64,000 bases of DNA from Solirubrobacteraceae bacterium (GCA_023230855.1 JALNWQ010000008.1:153457-217456), one strand, 5' to 3'. Positions 1 through 8,198 are shown, numbered from the stretch's first letter. Notes: a model not told the origin generated them from the sequence alone. Numbers and translations: made by a program.

Positions 1-923
1 CCTCCCGTCGTGGAGCCGCCGCCCGACGAGGAGCCGCCGTCCGTCGCGCCGGATCCCGAGGTCGCTCCGCCCGACGGCGTGGTCGTGGTCGACGTCCCCG
101 TCCCCGTCGCGTCGCCGCCGTCACCGGCCGGCGGCGTGGGCCCGGTCGACGTCGTCGAGGTCCCGTCGTCGGACGCCGCCCGAACGGTGGCGGTGCGGGT
201 GGTGGCGGTGCGGGTGGTGGCGGTCGCGGTCGCGGTGGTGCCGGTCGTGGCGGTGTGGCCGGTGGCAGCGCCGGTCGTGCCGGTCGGGGTGGACGTGGGC
301 GGCTCCGAGGCGGCGGCGCCGGTGGATGCGGCGGTCGTGACGAACGTCGCGGGACGGATCACCGGTCCGTCGTTCGCGAGCGACGCGGTCGTCGCGGCGC
401 CGGTCACCGCGGCGGTGACGCCGGTCGTCGACGCGGTCGTGGTGGATGCCCCGGTCGACGCGGTGCCGGCCGACGCGGACGTGACGCCCGTCGTAGTCGA
501 CGCGGTGGTGATCGACGCGGACGACGTCGACGCCGTGGTCGACGACCCCGACTCGACGGACTCGAGCTGGTCCTCGGCCTCCTCGAGCGCGGCCTTAGCC
601 TGGGCGACCGCCACACGCTGCCGGGCGCTGTCCAGCCGGGCGAGGATCTGGCCCTCGACGACCTTCTGGCCCGCCTTGACCGCGACCTTCGTCACCCGGC
701 CCGACGTCTGGAAGTCGAGCGTCGTGCTGCGGGCGGCCTGCAGGTTGCCGGTGGCGGAGATCGTCGACTGGACGACGCCCTTGCGGGCGGTGACGATCCG
801 GCGCTCCGCGGTGGGCGCCCCGTCCGCCCCGACCGATGCCACCGCCCCGCCGACGGAGGCGACCGCGAGGACCGCGAGCGCCGCGGTCGTCGGGGTGATG
901 GTCGTGCGGAAGGTGCGGGGCAT
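1..923 (-). CDS. Efflux periplasmic-adaptor (HlyD/MacA-like) protein, 3' end outside window
   Basis: The reading frame is open from an ATG at 923 to the window edge (307 codons, no stop). The protein starts with a signal or anchor segment (TTAALAVLAVASVGGAVA). It then shows the adaptor pattern: a beta strand with STISATGNL, the lipoyl half-motif GRVTKVAVKAGQKVVEGQ and LARLDSARQRVAVAQAKAALEEAEDQLES, the first helix of the coiled-coil hairpin. Where the hairpin should turn back there is a long Thr/Ser/Ala/Gly-rich low-complexity stretch that fills the rest of the visible sequence. GGAG lies 6 nt before the start. Such adaptors link an ABC or RND pump to the outside. The pump gene would lie beyond the left edge. 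A family call from the N-terminal half alone is fairly safe, but the transporter class is not decidable. Confidence 0.75.
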   Translation of the reverse strand, partial: MPRTFRTTITPTTAALAVLAVASVGGAVASVGADGAPTAERRIVTARKGVVQSTISATGNLQAARSTTLDFQTSGRVTKVAVKAGQKVVEGQILARLDSARQRVAVAQAKAALEEAEDQLESVESGSSTTASTSSASITTASTTTGVTSASAGTASTGASTTTASTTGVTAAVTGAATTASLANDGPVIRPATFVTTAASTGAAASEPPTSTPTGTTGAATGHTATTGTTATATATTRTATTRTATVRAASDDGTSTTSTGPTPPAGDGGDATGTGTSTTTTPSGGATSGSGATDGGSSSGGGSTTG

Positions 924-1005
924 CGGCTCCGGGGGGATCGAACGGGCCCGGGCCGTGACGGCGGCCGGGGCAAGGCATGTCGATCACCCTGCTGCGCCGC
1001 TGCGA

Positions 1006-1051
1006 GATCCCACCGAGAGGACCCTGAGAGCTCCCTGAGAGCGGTGGGATC
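1006..1051 (-). promoter_or_regulatory. OmpR/PhoB-type direct-repeat site inside an inverted repeat, upstream of adaptor gene
   Basis: Read on the minus strand, CTCTCAGGG (1041-1033), CTCTCAGGG (1030-1022) and CTCTCGGTG (1019-1011) follow each other at exactly 11-bp spacing. That is the layout of OmpR/PhoB-family response-regulator sites. The block sits inside a 10-bp inverted repeat, GATCCCACCG (1006-1015) and CGGTGGGATC (1042-1051). It lies about 90-120 bp upstream of the efflux adaptor start, so it probably controls that gene. The regulator is not in the window. Confidence 0.55.
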
Positions 1052-1113
1052 GAGAGGCGCGGCCGGAGCGGTGGGCGGCGGGGCGCTGGGCGGCGGGGCG
1101 CGGTCGGAGCGCT

Positions 1114-1231
1114 GATCCGTTCCGGGATCCGGTCGTCCGACGAACACCTGGAGGAGCGGATCCTGGCCCCACCCGGCCACGGCGAGCCGTTCCGGGACCC
1201 GGTCGCCCCACGAACACCGGGCGGAGCGGAT
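1114..1231. repeat. Two-copy imperfect palindromic repeat (second repeat type)
   Basis: Copy 1 (1114-1162) and copy 2 (1186-1231) share CCGTTCCGGG, a CCGGTCG block, CGAACACC and GGAGCGGAT in order. Copy 1 starts GATCCGTTCC and ends GGAGCGGATC, so the ends pair with one mismatch. No other copy was noticed in the window. It is intergenic with no coding support. Confidence 0.6.
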
Positions 1232-1264
1232 GACCGCGCGCCGCGACGCCTGCCGCCATAGGCC

Positions 1265-1386
1265 GGGTGGCGGCAGTTCAGGACGTCACGCGTCCCCAAC
1301 CGCCACCACCCCCGGCCGGCACGGCGTCCACCCCCGGACCGGCGGCAGTTCAGGACGTCACGCGTCCCCAACCGCCGCCACCCCCA
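1265..1386 (+). repeat. Interspersed palindromic repeat family A, two copies
   Basis: Copies lie at 1265-1313 and about 1335-1386. Each has an outer arm ending GGTGGCGG or GGCGG, an inner hairpin GGACG-N5-CGTCC, then CAACC and the outer return arm CCGCCACC or CCGCCGCC. The same element recurs in clusters further right, always in this orientation. With the preceding repeats it accounts for most of the 543-bp gap between the adaptor and the monooxygenase gene. Confidence 0.85.
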
Positions 1387-1466
1387 CCGGCAGACCGACA
1401 CCACCCCGCCGCGGCGAGGCCGACCAGGCCAGGCCCGACCGACGCGTGGCCGGTCCGCGCGCCCGA

Positions 1467-1805
1467 TCAGCCCGCGGGCGCGGGCGAGGCCGTCTGCACG
1501 ACCTCGAACGACAGGACGCTCGAGCCGTGGGCGACCGGCTTCTGCTCGCCGCCCTGCGCGTCGCGGTTGGCGTGGGCGTGGCCGCGGGTGAACGCCTGGC
1601 TCTTCACCCAGGCCTGGAAGTGCTCCTCGCTCTCCCAGCGCGTGTAGACGAAGTACCGGGTCTCGCCCTCGACCGGGCGCAGCAGCTCGAAGCCCAGGAA
1701 CCCCGGCATCTTCTCGACCTCGGACGCCCGCTGGGCGAACCGCTCCTCGAGCATCGGGCCCCGCTCGGGGGCGACCTCGATCGCGTTGATCTTGACGACG
1801 GCCAT
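1467..1805 (-). CDS. Antibiotic-biosynthesis-monooxygenase-fold protein, heme-degrading (MhuD/IsdG-like)
   Basis: This 112-aa protein is of normal length for the dimeric ferredoxin-like ABM fold. Asn7, Trp66 and His76 lie almost exactly where MhuD/IsdG heme oxygenases carry their catalytic Asn, Trp and heme-ligand His (WVKSQAFTRGH). MPGFLGFELLRP and YFVYTRWESEEHFQAW are typical of the family. The ATG at 1805 is preceded by AAGGAG at 7 nt, which decides the start against a longer in-frame reading. The likely role is cytosolic heme turnover with iron release. A general ABM monooxygenase acting on another substrate remains possible. It is transcribed away from the beta-helix gene. Confidence 0.8.
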   Translation of the reverse strand: MAVVKINAIEVAPERGPMLEERFAQRASEVEKMPGFLGFELLRPVEGETRYFVYTRWESEEHFQAWVKSQAFTRGHAHANRDAQGGEQKPVAHGSSVLSFEVVQTASPAPAG

Positions 1806-2045
1806 GGTGGGCTCCTTCGGACGTTCGGACTGTGGCGCGCTACGCGCCCCATCCTGCCAGCCGCCCGCCCTCGCGGCACGACGCGCGACGTCCCGGCCGT
1901 GCACCCCCGCCGAACGCCCTGCACAGGCCCGCTTCACGCCAACTCATTGATCGAGCAATCACAAAACTTTACGCGTACAGCGTCAGACCGACTGCCGTCC
2001 AGTCGTCTAGGACGTACGTCCAAGCGAACACGAGGTATTCCCCCG
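1806..2045. promoter_or_regulatory. AT-richer divergent promoter region with perfect palindrome
   Basis: This spacer between two divergent genes contains an unusually AT-rich stretch (about 1945-1975). It also holds a perfect 12-bp palindrome, GGACGTACGTCC, at 2010-2021, about 25 bp before the beta-helix start. GAGG at 2032-2035 is the ribosome-binding site for 2046. No clean -35/-10 pair could be fixed. Confidence 0.4.
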
Positions 2046-5000
2046 ATGCATCACGACCCCCCCAACGACGGCGGATCACGTCCGTCGCGATCAACTCGAG
2101 CGCTCCGCGCCGCCGGCCTCACCGCCGGCCTGCTGCTCGCGCTCCCCGCCGCCGCCGGCGCCGCCACCGTGACGGTCGGCCCGCTCGGCGGATCCGGAGC
2201 CCATCCGCACGTCGGTGGCGCCGACTGCGCCGCCCCGGCCCACCAGTCGCTCGCCGCCGCGGTCGCCGCGGCCAACGCCGACGACACCATCGCCATCTGC
2301 GAGGGCACCCTGGACGGCGCGGCCGCCCAGGCCAACACGAACAAGAAGCTGCGCATCGTCGGGGCCGGCACCGACAAGACCCTGCTCCGCGGGGCCCCGG
2401 GCGCCGCGACGATCGTCCTGCGCGCGGGCGCCGACGGCACCGCGGTCGAGCACCTCGCGATCGAGGACACCGGCGGACGGCCGGGCGTCTACACGAACGA
2501 GACGGTCCCAGGCGTGTCGCTGCTCGACCTGAAGATCACGCAGAGCTACTCGCCGCGCACGTCGTACGGCGTCAGCGTGCACAACAACGGCGTCGCCGCG
2601 AACTGGGTCCTCGACGGGGTCCGGGCGTCGAGCTTCGGCGTCGGCATGCGCGTCCGCGGCGACGCAAGCGACCTCACGATCCGCAACAGCGCGTTCGACG
2701 GCAACAATCAGGGCCTGATCTCCGTCAGCACCGGCGATCGCCACCTGCAAGGCCTGCAGGTCACGAACTCGACGTTCAACGGCAACAGCCAGAAGGGCCT
2801 GTACTTCGAGTCGCTCTCCGATGCGACGTTCGATCAGATCCAGGTCATCAACAGCGGCCACGCCGACGGCGGGCACCACTCGCCGAGCGCCGTGTCGATC
2901 GCGAACGCCGACGGGCGGACCGCGAGCGGCATCACCTTCCGCGACTCGCACGTCAGCGGGTCGGACGGTCCCGGCATCGTCGTCAAGGGCCATGCGGGAT
3001 CGCCGGTCGACGGCGTGACGATCGAGCGCACCGTCGTGCGTGACAACGCCGGCGGCGTCGCCGTGAGCGGCCCCGCATCCGGCGTCACCGTCGCGGGCTC
3101 GACGCTGTCGGGCAACGGCGTCGGCATCGGCAACGCGTCCGACCCGGCCGCGCCGGTGACGGCGACCGGCAACTGGTGGGGCTGCTCCGCCGGCCCGGGC
3201 GAGAGCGGCTGCGACACCGTCGACGCGGGCACCGGCGCCATCGACGCGACCGGTCCGCTCGCGGCCCCGTCCGCCGGCGTCCGTCACGTGGCCGCGACCG
3301 GTGGCGACGACGCCGCCAACGCCTGCCTCGACGCCGACGCCCCGTGCGCCACCGTGCAGCACGCGGTCGACGCCGCCAACGACGGCGACCTCGTCCAGCT
3401 GGGCGCGGGCGTCTTCGAGGGCGCGGTCGTCGTGTCCGGCAAGGCGCTGACGATCGCCGGCGCCGGGACCGGTTGGGACCAGACGACGATCCAGGGGCCG
3501 AGCGCCTTCGCCGCGCAGCCCGCGTGCGTGCGGGCCAACAAGGCCGGCACCACGATCAACAAGGCGACGCTCTGCGCGAAGGCGGGCGCCGACCTGACCG
3601 TCCGTGACCTGGCGGTCGACGGCAACGCCGGCGGGGGCTCGGGCATCGGGTTCGAGGAGTCCTCGGGAGCCGTGCGCCGCGTGAGCACCAAGGGCACCCG
3701 TGACGCGTACGCCGGAGACGGGAGCATGAGCGGCAACCAGCGCGGTCACGGCATCCAGGCCCGCGCCGACGCCGGGTCGGATCACGCCGTCACCATCGCG
3801 AACTCGAGGATCGAGGACTTCCAGAAGACCGGAATCCGCGCGTACGGCGAGCACCTCACCATCACGATCAGCGAGAACGCCGTCACCTGCCCGGGGCCCC
3901 AGCCGGTCATCGCGCACAACGGCATCACGCTCGATCAGGGCATCGACGCGACCGTCACGGGCAACACCGTGAAGGACTGCCGCTATACCGGACCGAGCAA
4001 CACGACTGCGGGCGGGATCCTGCTCCTCGAGCCCGGCACCGTCACCGCCACCGACAACACGGTGTCGAACATCGATCAGGGCCTCGTGGTCTACCGCGAC
4101 CCCGCCACCACCGCCACGATCGAGGACAACCTCTTCGAGGACAACCGGTGGGCGCTCGTCGTGCTCGGAACGACGGGCACCGTCACCGTCGGCCCCAACA
4201 CGTACGTCGACAACCAGAGCAACCTGACGGGGATGGCCCACGTCCGCGTGCTCACCCCGTCGGTGTCGCTGACCGCCAAGGCCGGCGCCTACGCCGGTCG
4301 CAAGGCGGTACAGATCCGGGCCGCCGGCGGTGACGTGTCGATCCGGTCGGTCCGCGTCGAGGGCGATGACGACGTGTTCGACGTCAACGCGTCGGACTGC
4401 ACCGCGTCGACGGTCGACTCGGGCGACACCTGCACGGTGTGGGTCAACGCGAACAGCCCGACCGAGGGCGACTTCACGGGCACCCTCAAGGTGACGACGC
4501 GCCAGAACGCGCCCGTCGTCGGCGGCACGACGCTCGACGCCACGATCAGCGGGACGCTCCAGGGCTCCGACGGCGCCGATGGGGCGAATGGTGCTGATGG
4601 GGCGGACGGCGCCGATGGGGCCGACGGGGCCGGTCCTCCCGGCGTGCAGGGCCCTGCCGGGCCGCAGGGTCCGGCCGGCACGCCGAGCGCGGTCCTCAGC
4701 ACGTCCACCGAGACGGATGACGACCCGACCGTCACCTCGAGCACCTCGGTCCGCTGGACCAAGGGCACGCGGGTGAGCATCGCCACCATCCGGTGCGCCG
4801 ACGCCACCTGCCGGGTGAAGGCCGCGACCGCGCGCCTCAAGGTCGGCAAGCGGACCTACCGGCTGAAGGTCCGGGTCCCCAAGCGCATCGTCAAGGGCGG
4901 CAAGGGCACCGCGCGTCTGGTGTTGTCCGGCGCCGCGCGTCGTGCGCTGCGGGCGGCGGGCGCCCGCGGCACCGTGCGGGTCAAGATCACCACGACGGTG

Positions 5001-5102
5001 GGCGACGACGAGTGGAGCCGCAACGTCCGCGTGACGGTGACCGGCCCGAAGAAGGCGTCGAAGTCGAAGAAGGCGGGAGCGAAGCAGGCGCGGCGCAGCT
5101 GA
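2046..5102 (+). CDS. Secreted right-handed beta-helix protein with collagen-like tail
   Basis: The product is 1018 aa. The N-terminus has a Sec signal (LTAGLLLALPAAAGAA, cleavage near residue 35). Two parallel beta-helix blocks follow, rich in N-x-G-I/V turns and PbH1-type repeats such as GVTVAGSTLSGNGVGI, consistent with a pectate-lyase or carbohydrate-binding/lyase fold. A beta-sandwich-like module follows, then a short Gly-X-Y segment around residues 840-880 (GADGADGADGA and PPGVQGPAGPQGPAG). The C-terminal domain is basic with two cysteines (IRCADATC) and a Lys/Arg tail. I chose ATG 2046 because GAGG sits 10 nt upstream and the signal peptide follows. No lyase catalytic residues were identified, so adhesion or polysaccharide binding is as likely as catalysis. 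Two strong hairpins end the transcript. Confidence 0.8.
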   Translation: MHHDPPNDGGSRPSRSTRALRAAGLTAGLLLALPAAAGAATVTVGPLGGSGAHPHVGGADCAAPAHQSLAAAVAAANADDTIAICEGTLDGAAAQANTNKKLRIVGAGTDKTLLRGAPGAATIVLRAGADGTAVEHLAIEDTGGRPGVYTNETVPGVSLLDLKITQSYSPRTSYGVSVHNNGVAANWVLDGVRASSFGVGMRVRGDASDLTIRNSAFDGNNQGLISVSTGDRHLQGLQVTNSTFNGNSQKGLYFESLSDATFDQIQVINSGHADGGHHSPSAVSIANADGRTASGITFRDSHVSGSDGPGIVVKGHAGSPVDGVTIERTVVRDNAGGVAVSGPASGVTVAGSTLSGNGVGIGNASDPAAPVTATGNWWGCSAGPGESGCDTVDAGTGAIDATGPLAAPSAGVRHVAATGGDDAANACLDADAPCATVQHAVDAANDGDLVQLGAGVFEGAVVVSGKALTIAGAGTGWDQTTIQGPSAFAAQPACVRANKAGTTINKATLCAKAGADLTVRDLAVDGNAGGGSGIGFEESSGAVRRVSTKGTRDAYAGDGSMSGNQRGHGIQARADAGSDHAVTIANSRIEDFQKTGIRAYGEHLTITISENAVTCPGPQPVIAHNGITLDQGIDATVTGNTVKDCRYTGPSNTTAGGILLLEPGTVTATDNTVSNIDQGLVVYRDPATTATIEDNLFEDNRWALVVLGTTGTVTVGPNTYVDNQSNLTGMAHVRVLTPSVSLTAKAGAYAGRKAVQIRAAGGDVSIRSVRVEGDDDVFDVNASDCTASTVDSGDTCTVWVNANSPTEGDFTGTLKVTTRQNAPVVGGTTLDATISGTLQGSDGADGANGADGADGADGADGAGPPGVQGPAGPQGPAGTPSAVLSTSTETDDDPTVTSSTSVRWTKGTRVSIATIRCADATCRVKAATARLKVGKRTYRLKVRVPKRIVKGGKGTARLVLSGAARRALRAAGARGTVRVKITTTVGDDEWSRNVRVTVTGPKKASKSKKAGAKQARRS

Positions 5103-5110
5103 GCCACGCC

Positions 5111-5188
5111 GGGACGATCCGCCCGTCGGGCGGATCGTCCCCCATCGCTGGACCCGAGGGGCCGCGATCCGCACGGACGCGGCCCCTC
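5111..5188. terminator. Two consecutive strong hairpins
   Basis: GGGACGATCCGCCC (5111-5124) pairs perfectly with GGGCGGATCGTCCC (5128-5141) across a 3-nt loop, 8 nt after the beta-helix stop. A second hairpin pairs GAGGGGCCGCG (5156-5166) with CGCGGCCCCTC (5178-5188). Neither has a T-tract, which is usual for very GC-rich actinobacteria. Confidence 0.8.
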
Positions 5189-5288
5189 GCCGTGCCCGGG
5201 GAGGCGCCGCATCGGTCCGCACCCGGGCCGGGGTTCGAGGAGGCCTCGCGCGGTCGACGGACCGCAGGGCCTCGTCTACCCTTGGGGC

Positions 5289-5576
5289 ATGCCCGGTCGC
5301 CTGGAGCGCAACAAGGACGTCGCCCAGGAGGTGATCGAGTCGGGTGCCCAGCACGTCGGCCGGATCGCCCAGATCCTCACCACCGCCGTGGTCGACGTCA
5401 CCCGCGAGGTCGGGAGCCTGGCGACCGACGTGTTCGAGATGCGCGAGGCGGCGACCCGTGCCCGCCTGGACGCCGACGAGGCCCGCGAGATCGACGCCCT
5501 GCCCGACGACGACGCCGTCCCCGCGGCGGACGAGGTCGAGGTCGAGGTGTTCGACGACGAGCCCTCCGCCGACTGA
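5289..5576 (+). CDS. Small hypothetical protein, helical with acidic tail
   Basis: This 95-aa protein is not recognised. Residues 1-65 look like one or two amphipathic helices (AQEVIESGAQHVGRIAQILTTAVVDVTREVGSLATDVFE is the core pattern in pieces). The last 25 residues are strongly acidic (DEVEVEVFDDEPSAD). There is no signal peptide or membrane segment. It stands alone between a terminator and a convergent TetR gene. Codon usage is GC3-rich like its neighbours, which supports coding. Confidence 0.6.
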   Translation: MPGRLERNKDVAQEVIESGAQHVGRIAQILTTAVVDVTREVGSLATDVFEMREAATRARLDADEAREIDALPDDDAVPAADEVEVEVFDDEPSAD

Positions 5577-5609
5577 CCGGCGTCCGCCCGGTCAGGCCCG
5601 GGTAGCCGG

Positions 5610-6482
5610 TCAGGCCCGGGTGGCCGGGCCGGCGTCGTCCGGACCACGCCCCGGCGGAGCGCCGTCGAGCTCCGTGTCGTCCGGGCGGATCGCATCGCCA
5701 GGGCCAGGGCCGGCGCCGGGGCCGTCGGCACGACCGGCAGCGCCCGCGGGCAGCTCGCCCGGGCGGTCACCGTCGCCGATGCGGTCCCGGCCGCCGTCGC
5801 CGGCGCCCTCCCCCACGCCGTCGCGGCCATCCGCGTCGGCGTCCCTCGCCCGGGCCCAGTGGAGCGCGCCGAGCAGCACCATCCGCAGCTGGTCCTCGGC
5901 GGTGCGGCGGATCGCGGAGCGGGCCTCCTCGTCGTCCTCGGGCGCCTCGAGCAGGGCGTCGACCGTCGATGCCATGACCGCCACGACGAGCCCGGCCGCG
6001 GTCCGCAGGGTGCGCGGATGCACGTCGGCCATGATCGGGTAGCGCGCCAGGTCCACCTCGAGGTCGCGGACGAACAGGTCGACCTCGTGGGCGATCGCCG
6101 CGCGCAGCGCCGCGACCCCGCCGAACCGCTCGCGCGAGATGAACCGGAAGTGGGCCCGGTCCGCGTCGACCCGGGCGACGAGGGTGCGCACCGACGCCTC
6201 GATCTCGTCCTGCGACCCGGCGACCGGGGCGCGGGCCTGCCGCAGCACCGAGCGCAGCGGCCGGAACGACCCGTCGACGAGGTCGAGGCCGAGCGCCTCC
6301 ATCGTCGCGAAGTGCCGGTAGAACGCGGTCGGCGTGATCCCCGCCTCGCGGGCCACCTCGCGCAGGCTGATCGCGCCGAAGCTCCGCTCCTCGAGCTGGC
6401 GCAGCGCCGCGTCCCGCAGCGCCTGTCGCGTGCGGGCCTTGCGCTCCTGACGGGTCTCCGCCGTCGACGGCGAGCCGACCAT
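5610..6482 (-). CDS. TetR-family repressor, FabR/DesT-like
   Basis: The N-terminal HTH (residues about 24-60: ISLREVAREAGITPTAFYRH, then FATMEALGLDLVD) closely follows E. coli FabR and Pseudomonas DesT. The later LRSVLRQAR, HFRFISRERFGG, LRAAIAHEVDLFV and EDQLRMVLLGALHWAR match too. Those regulators sense the saturated/unsaturated acyl-CoA balance and repress desaturase genes. The gene is divergent from exactly such a reductase/desaturase pair, with a 31-bp palindrome between them. After the effector domain, about 70 residues of Gly/Asp/Pro-rich low-complexity tail are extra to the family. ATG 6482 is chosen because homology begins just after it; no good Shine-Dalgarno sequence is visible. 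Confidence 0.85.
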   Translation of the reverse strand: MVGSPSTAETRQERKARTRQALRDAALRQLEERSFGAISLREVAREAGITPTAFYRHFATMEALGLDLVDGSFRPLRSVLRQARAPVAGSQDEIEASVRTLVARVDADRAHFRFISRERFGGVAALRAAIAHEVDLFVRDLEVDLARYPIMADVHPRTLRTAAGLVVAVMASTVDALLEAPEDDEEARSAIRRTAEDQLRMVLLGALHWARARDADADGRDGVGEGAGDGGRDRIGDGDRPGELPAGAAGRADGPGAGPGPGDAIRPDDTELDGAPPGRGPDDAGPATRA

Positions 6483-6735
6483 CCACCCAGGGTACGACGA
6501 TGCGGGCCGGCCGGCGTGCCACGTCGCCCGCGCGGTGAGGTTTGCGGTTCCGACGCCTGGGGTAGCGTGGAGCGGCGGCCATCGAGGAGTCGAGGCCGCG
6601 ATCGTCACCCGATCCGCTGCGCACCCGCGCCTCCGGCCGTTCGCCGGGGGCGCAGTGCGTGGCCGTGCGTGGCCCGCCGGACCGCCGCGGCGCCGCCCCG
6701 ACCGCCCGTCGCTCCCCGGCCCCGTCGCCCGGCGT

Positions 6736-6776
6736 CCGGCGTCCGTCGTCCGGCGTCCGTCGTCCGGCGTCCGTCG
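6736..6776. repeat. 14-bp tandem repeat, three copies
   Basis: CCGGCGTCCGTCGT occurs at 6736-6749 and 6750-6763, and 13 of its 14 bases recur at 6764-6776, in the 441-bp spacer between the TetR gene and the reductase. The rest of this spacer up to about 6850 is GC-rich without visible genes. Confidence 0.7.
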
Positions 6777-6853
6777 CCCCACCGATCGGTCCCGCCGAGA
6801 CGGACGCCCGCGCTCACCGTGCGCGATGTCACAGAGCAGATCGGCCCGGGCGC

Positions 6854-6914
6854 TTGACCGACCGGAGGCGACGCCCTAACTTGGTGCACAGTTGTTCACC
6901 GAACACTTGTGCAC
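6854..6914 (+). promoter_or_regulatory. Promoter with 31-bp palindromic operator for desaturase operon
   Basis: TTGACC (6854-6859) and TAACTT (6877-6882) are spaced by 17 bp and form a good sigma-70-type promoter. Starting 2 bp after the -10 is GTGCACAGTTGTTC, spacer ACC, then GAACACTTGTGCAC (6884-6914). This is an inverted repeat with only two mismatched positions per arm. It covers the expected transcription start and ends 9 bp before the ATG of the reductase. This placement is classical for repression by the divergent FabR/DesT-like TetR protein. The assignment of that protein is inference; the sequence features are direct. Confidence 0.75.
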
Positions 6915-6923
6915 TGAAATCTG

Positions 6924-8198
6924 ATGACCGCCACCGCCCCTCCCGCCCCGGCCCCGACCGGCGCCCGTCCCGACGAGGACGGCCACGAGCCCACCGGCGC
7001 CGCGTCGTCGCGTCGTCGCGGCATCGCCCGGCGCCTGCTCGGCACCCAGCTCGCCGACGCGCTCGCCGGCCCGCACGACGTCGACCACTACCTCGAGCTC
7101 CTGCGGCCCGACTGGGCGGTGCGCCGGGTCCGCGGCGAGATCGTCGACGTCCGCCACCAGACCGACGACAGCGTGACGTTGACACTGCGGCCGACCGTCA
7201 CCTGGCCGGGGTTCCGCGCCGGGCAGCACGTCGAGATCCACGTCGACGTCGACGGGGTCCGGCACCGCCGCTGCTACTCGCCGTCCGGGTCGGCCGACGT
7301 CCGCACCCGCACGATCGAGCTGACGATCCGCCGTCATCCCGAGGGCGTCGTGTCGCGCCACCTCAAGGCGCACGCGCGGCCGGGGATGTTCGTCGGCCTG
7401 TCGATGCCGCGCGGCGAGGACTTCGTCCTGCCCGACGAGCGCCCCGACCGGATCGTCCTCATCAGCGGCGGTAGCGGCATCACCCCCGTCCTGTCGATGC
7501 TGCGCACCCTGACCGACCAGGGCCACGACGGACCGATCGCCTTCCTCCACTACGCCCGCTCCGCCGACGACCTGCTGTACGCCGACGACCTGGCGGCGAT
7601 CGCCGCCGCGCACCCCAACGTCGAGCTGCTGCCGGTCTACACGCGAGGCGGCTCCGCGACGGGGGCCGGGGTGGCCGACGCGACGGCCCGGGACCCGGCC
7701 GCCGATGACGCGGGGACCGCCGGTGACCGCACCGCCACGACCCCGGCGTGCGACCTGCACGGCCGGTTCGGAGACGACCACCTGCGCCGCGTGCTGCCCG
7801 AGGACCGGGACGCCGCCGCGTTCGTCTGCGGGCCGGCGGCGCTCGTCGACGCGGTCCGCGAGGCGTGGGCGGACGTCGGCCTGCAGACCCCGCTGCGGTA
7901 CGAGCACTTCGCGCCGCCCGAGCTGCCGCCGGTCGACCCGGACGACCTGGGGACGGTGACGTTCGCCGGCAGCGACCTGACCGTCGACGCCGACGGCACG
8001 ACGTTGCTGCAGCAGGCCGAGGCCGCGGGCCTGCAGCCGGTGAGCGGCTGCCGGATGGGCATCTGCCTGACCTGCAAGTGCCGCCTGGAGCACGGCGTCG
8101 TCCGCGACACGCTCACCGGCGACGTCCACGGCGCCCCCGGCGAGGAGATCCGCATCTGCGTGTCCGCCCCGGTCGGCGACGTGACCGTCGACCTGTAG
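6924..8198 (+). CDS. Ferredoxin reductase (FAD/NAD(P)H, 2Fe-2S), electron donor to desaturase
   Basis: The product is 424 aa. Its domain order is that of DesC of Pseudomonas and Rv3230c of Mycobacterium. An N-terminal lead is followed by a flavin domain with RCYS at 116-119. The NAD(P) domain has GGSGITPV at 182-189. The C-terminal plant-type 2Fe-2S domain has Cys376, Cys381, Cys384 and Cys412 (C-x4-C-x2-C...C). It should take electrons from NAD(P)H to the diiron desaturase encoded 87 bp downstream. A Thr/Ala/Asp-rich insert (about residues 245-275) interrupts the NAD domain. ATG 6924 follows the operator directly, implying a very short leader. Confidence 0.92.
   Translation: MTATAPPAPAPTGARPDEDGHEPTGAASSRRRGIARRLLGTQLADALAGPHDVDHYLELLRPDWAVRRVRGEIVDVRHQTDDSVTLTLRPTVTWPGFRAGQHVEIHVDVDGVRHRRCYSPSGSADVRTRTIELTIRRHPEGVVSRHLKAHARPGMFVGLSMPRGEDFVLPDERPDRIVLISGGSGITPVLSMLRTLTDQGHDGPIAFLHYARSADDLLYADDLAAIAAAHPNVELLPVYTRGGSATGAGVADATARDPAADDAGTAGDRTATTPACDLHGRFGDDHLRRVLPEDRDAAAFVCGPAALVDAVREAWADVGLQTPLRYEHFAPPELPPVDPDDLGTVTFAGSDLTVDADGTTLLQQAEAAGLQPVSGCRMGICLTCKCRLEHGVVRDTLTGDVHGAPGEEIRICVSAPVGDVTVDL

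Noticed and set aside
10..1038. Plus-strand Val/Ala/Asp-rich frame at the window start
   Set aside because: The minus strand reads an adaptor protein with signal peptide, lipoyl half-motif and Shine-Dalgarno sequence. The plus frame is its complement.
1267..1647. Pro-rich frames running through the family A repeats here and in the other clusters
   Set aside because: The repeated peptide motifs (for example AVQDVTRPQPPPPP or EDVWRPVLPPPR) come from the DNA repeat itself, on both strands, without start signals or domain structure.
2091..5354. Very long open frame on the minus strand opposite the beta-helix gene (about 1,087 codons)
   Set aside because: It is Arg/Ala/Gly/Asp-rich without any domain, and the plus frame has a signal peptide, beta-helix repeats and terminators. 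It is a GC-driven shadow.
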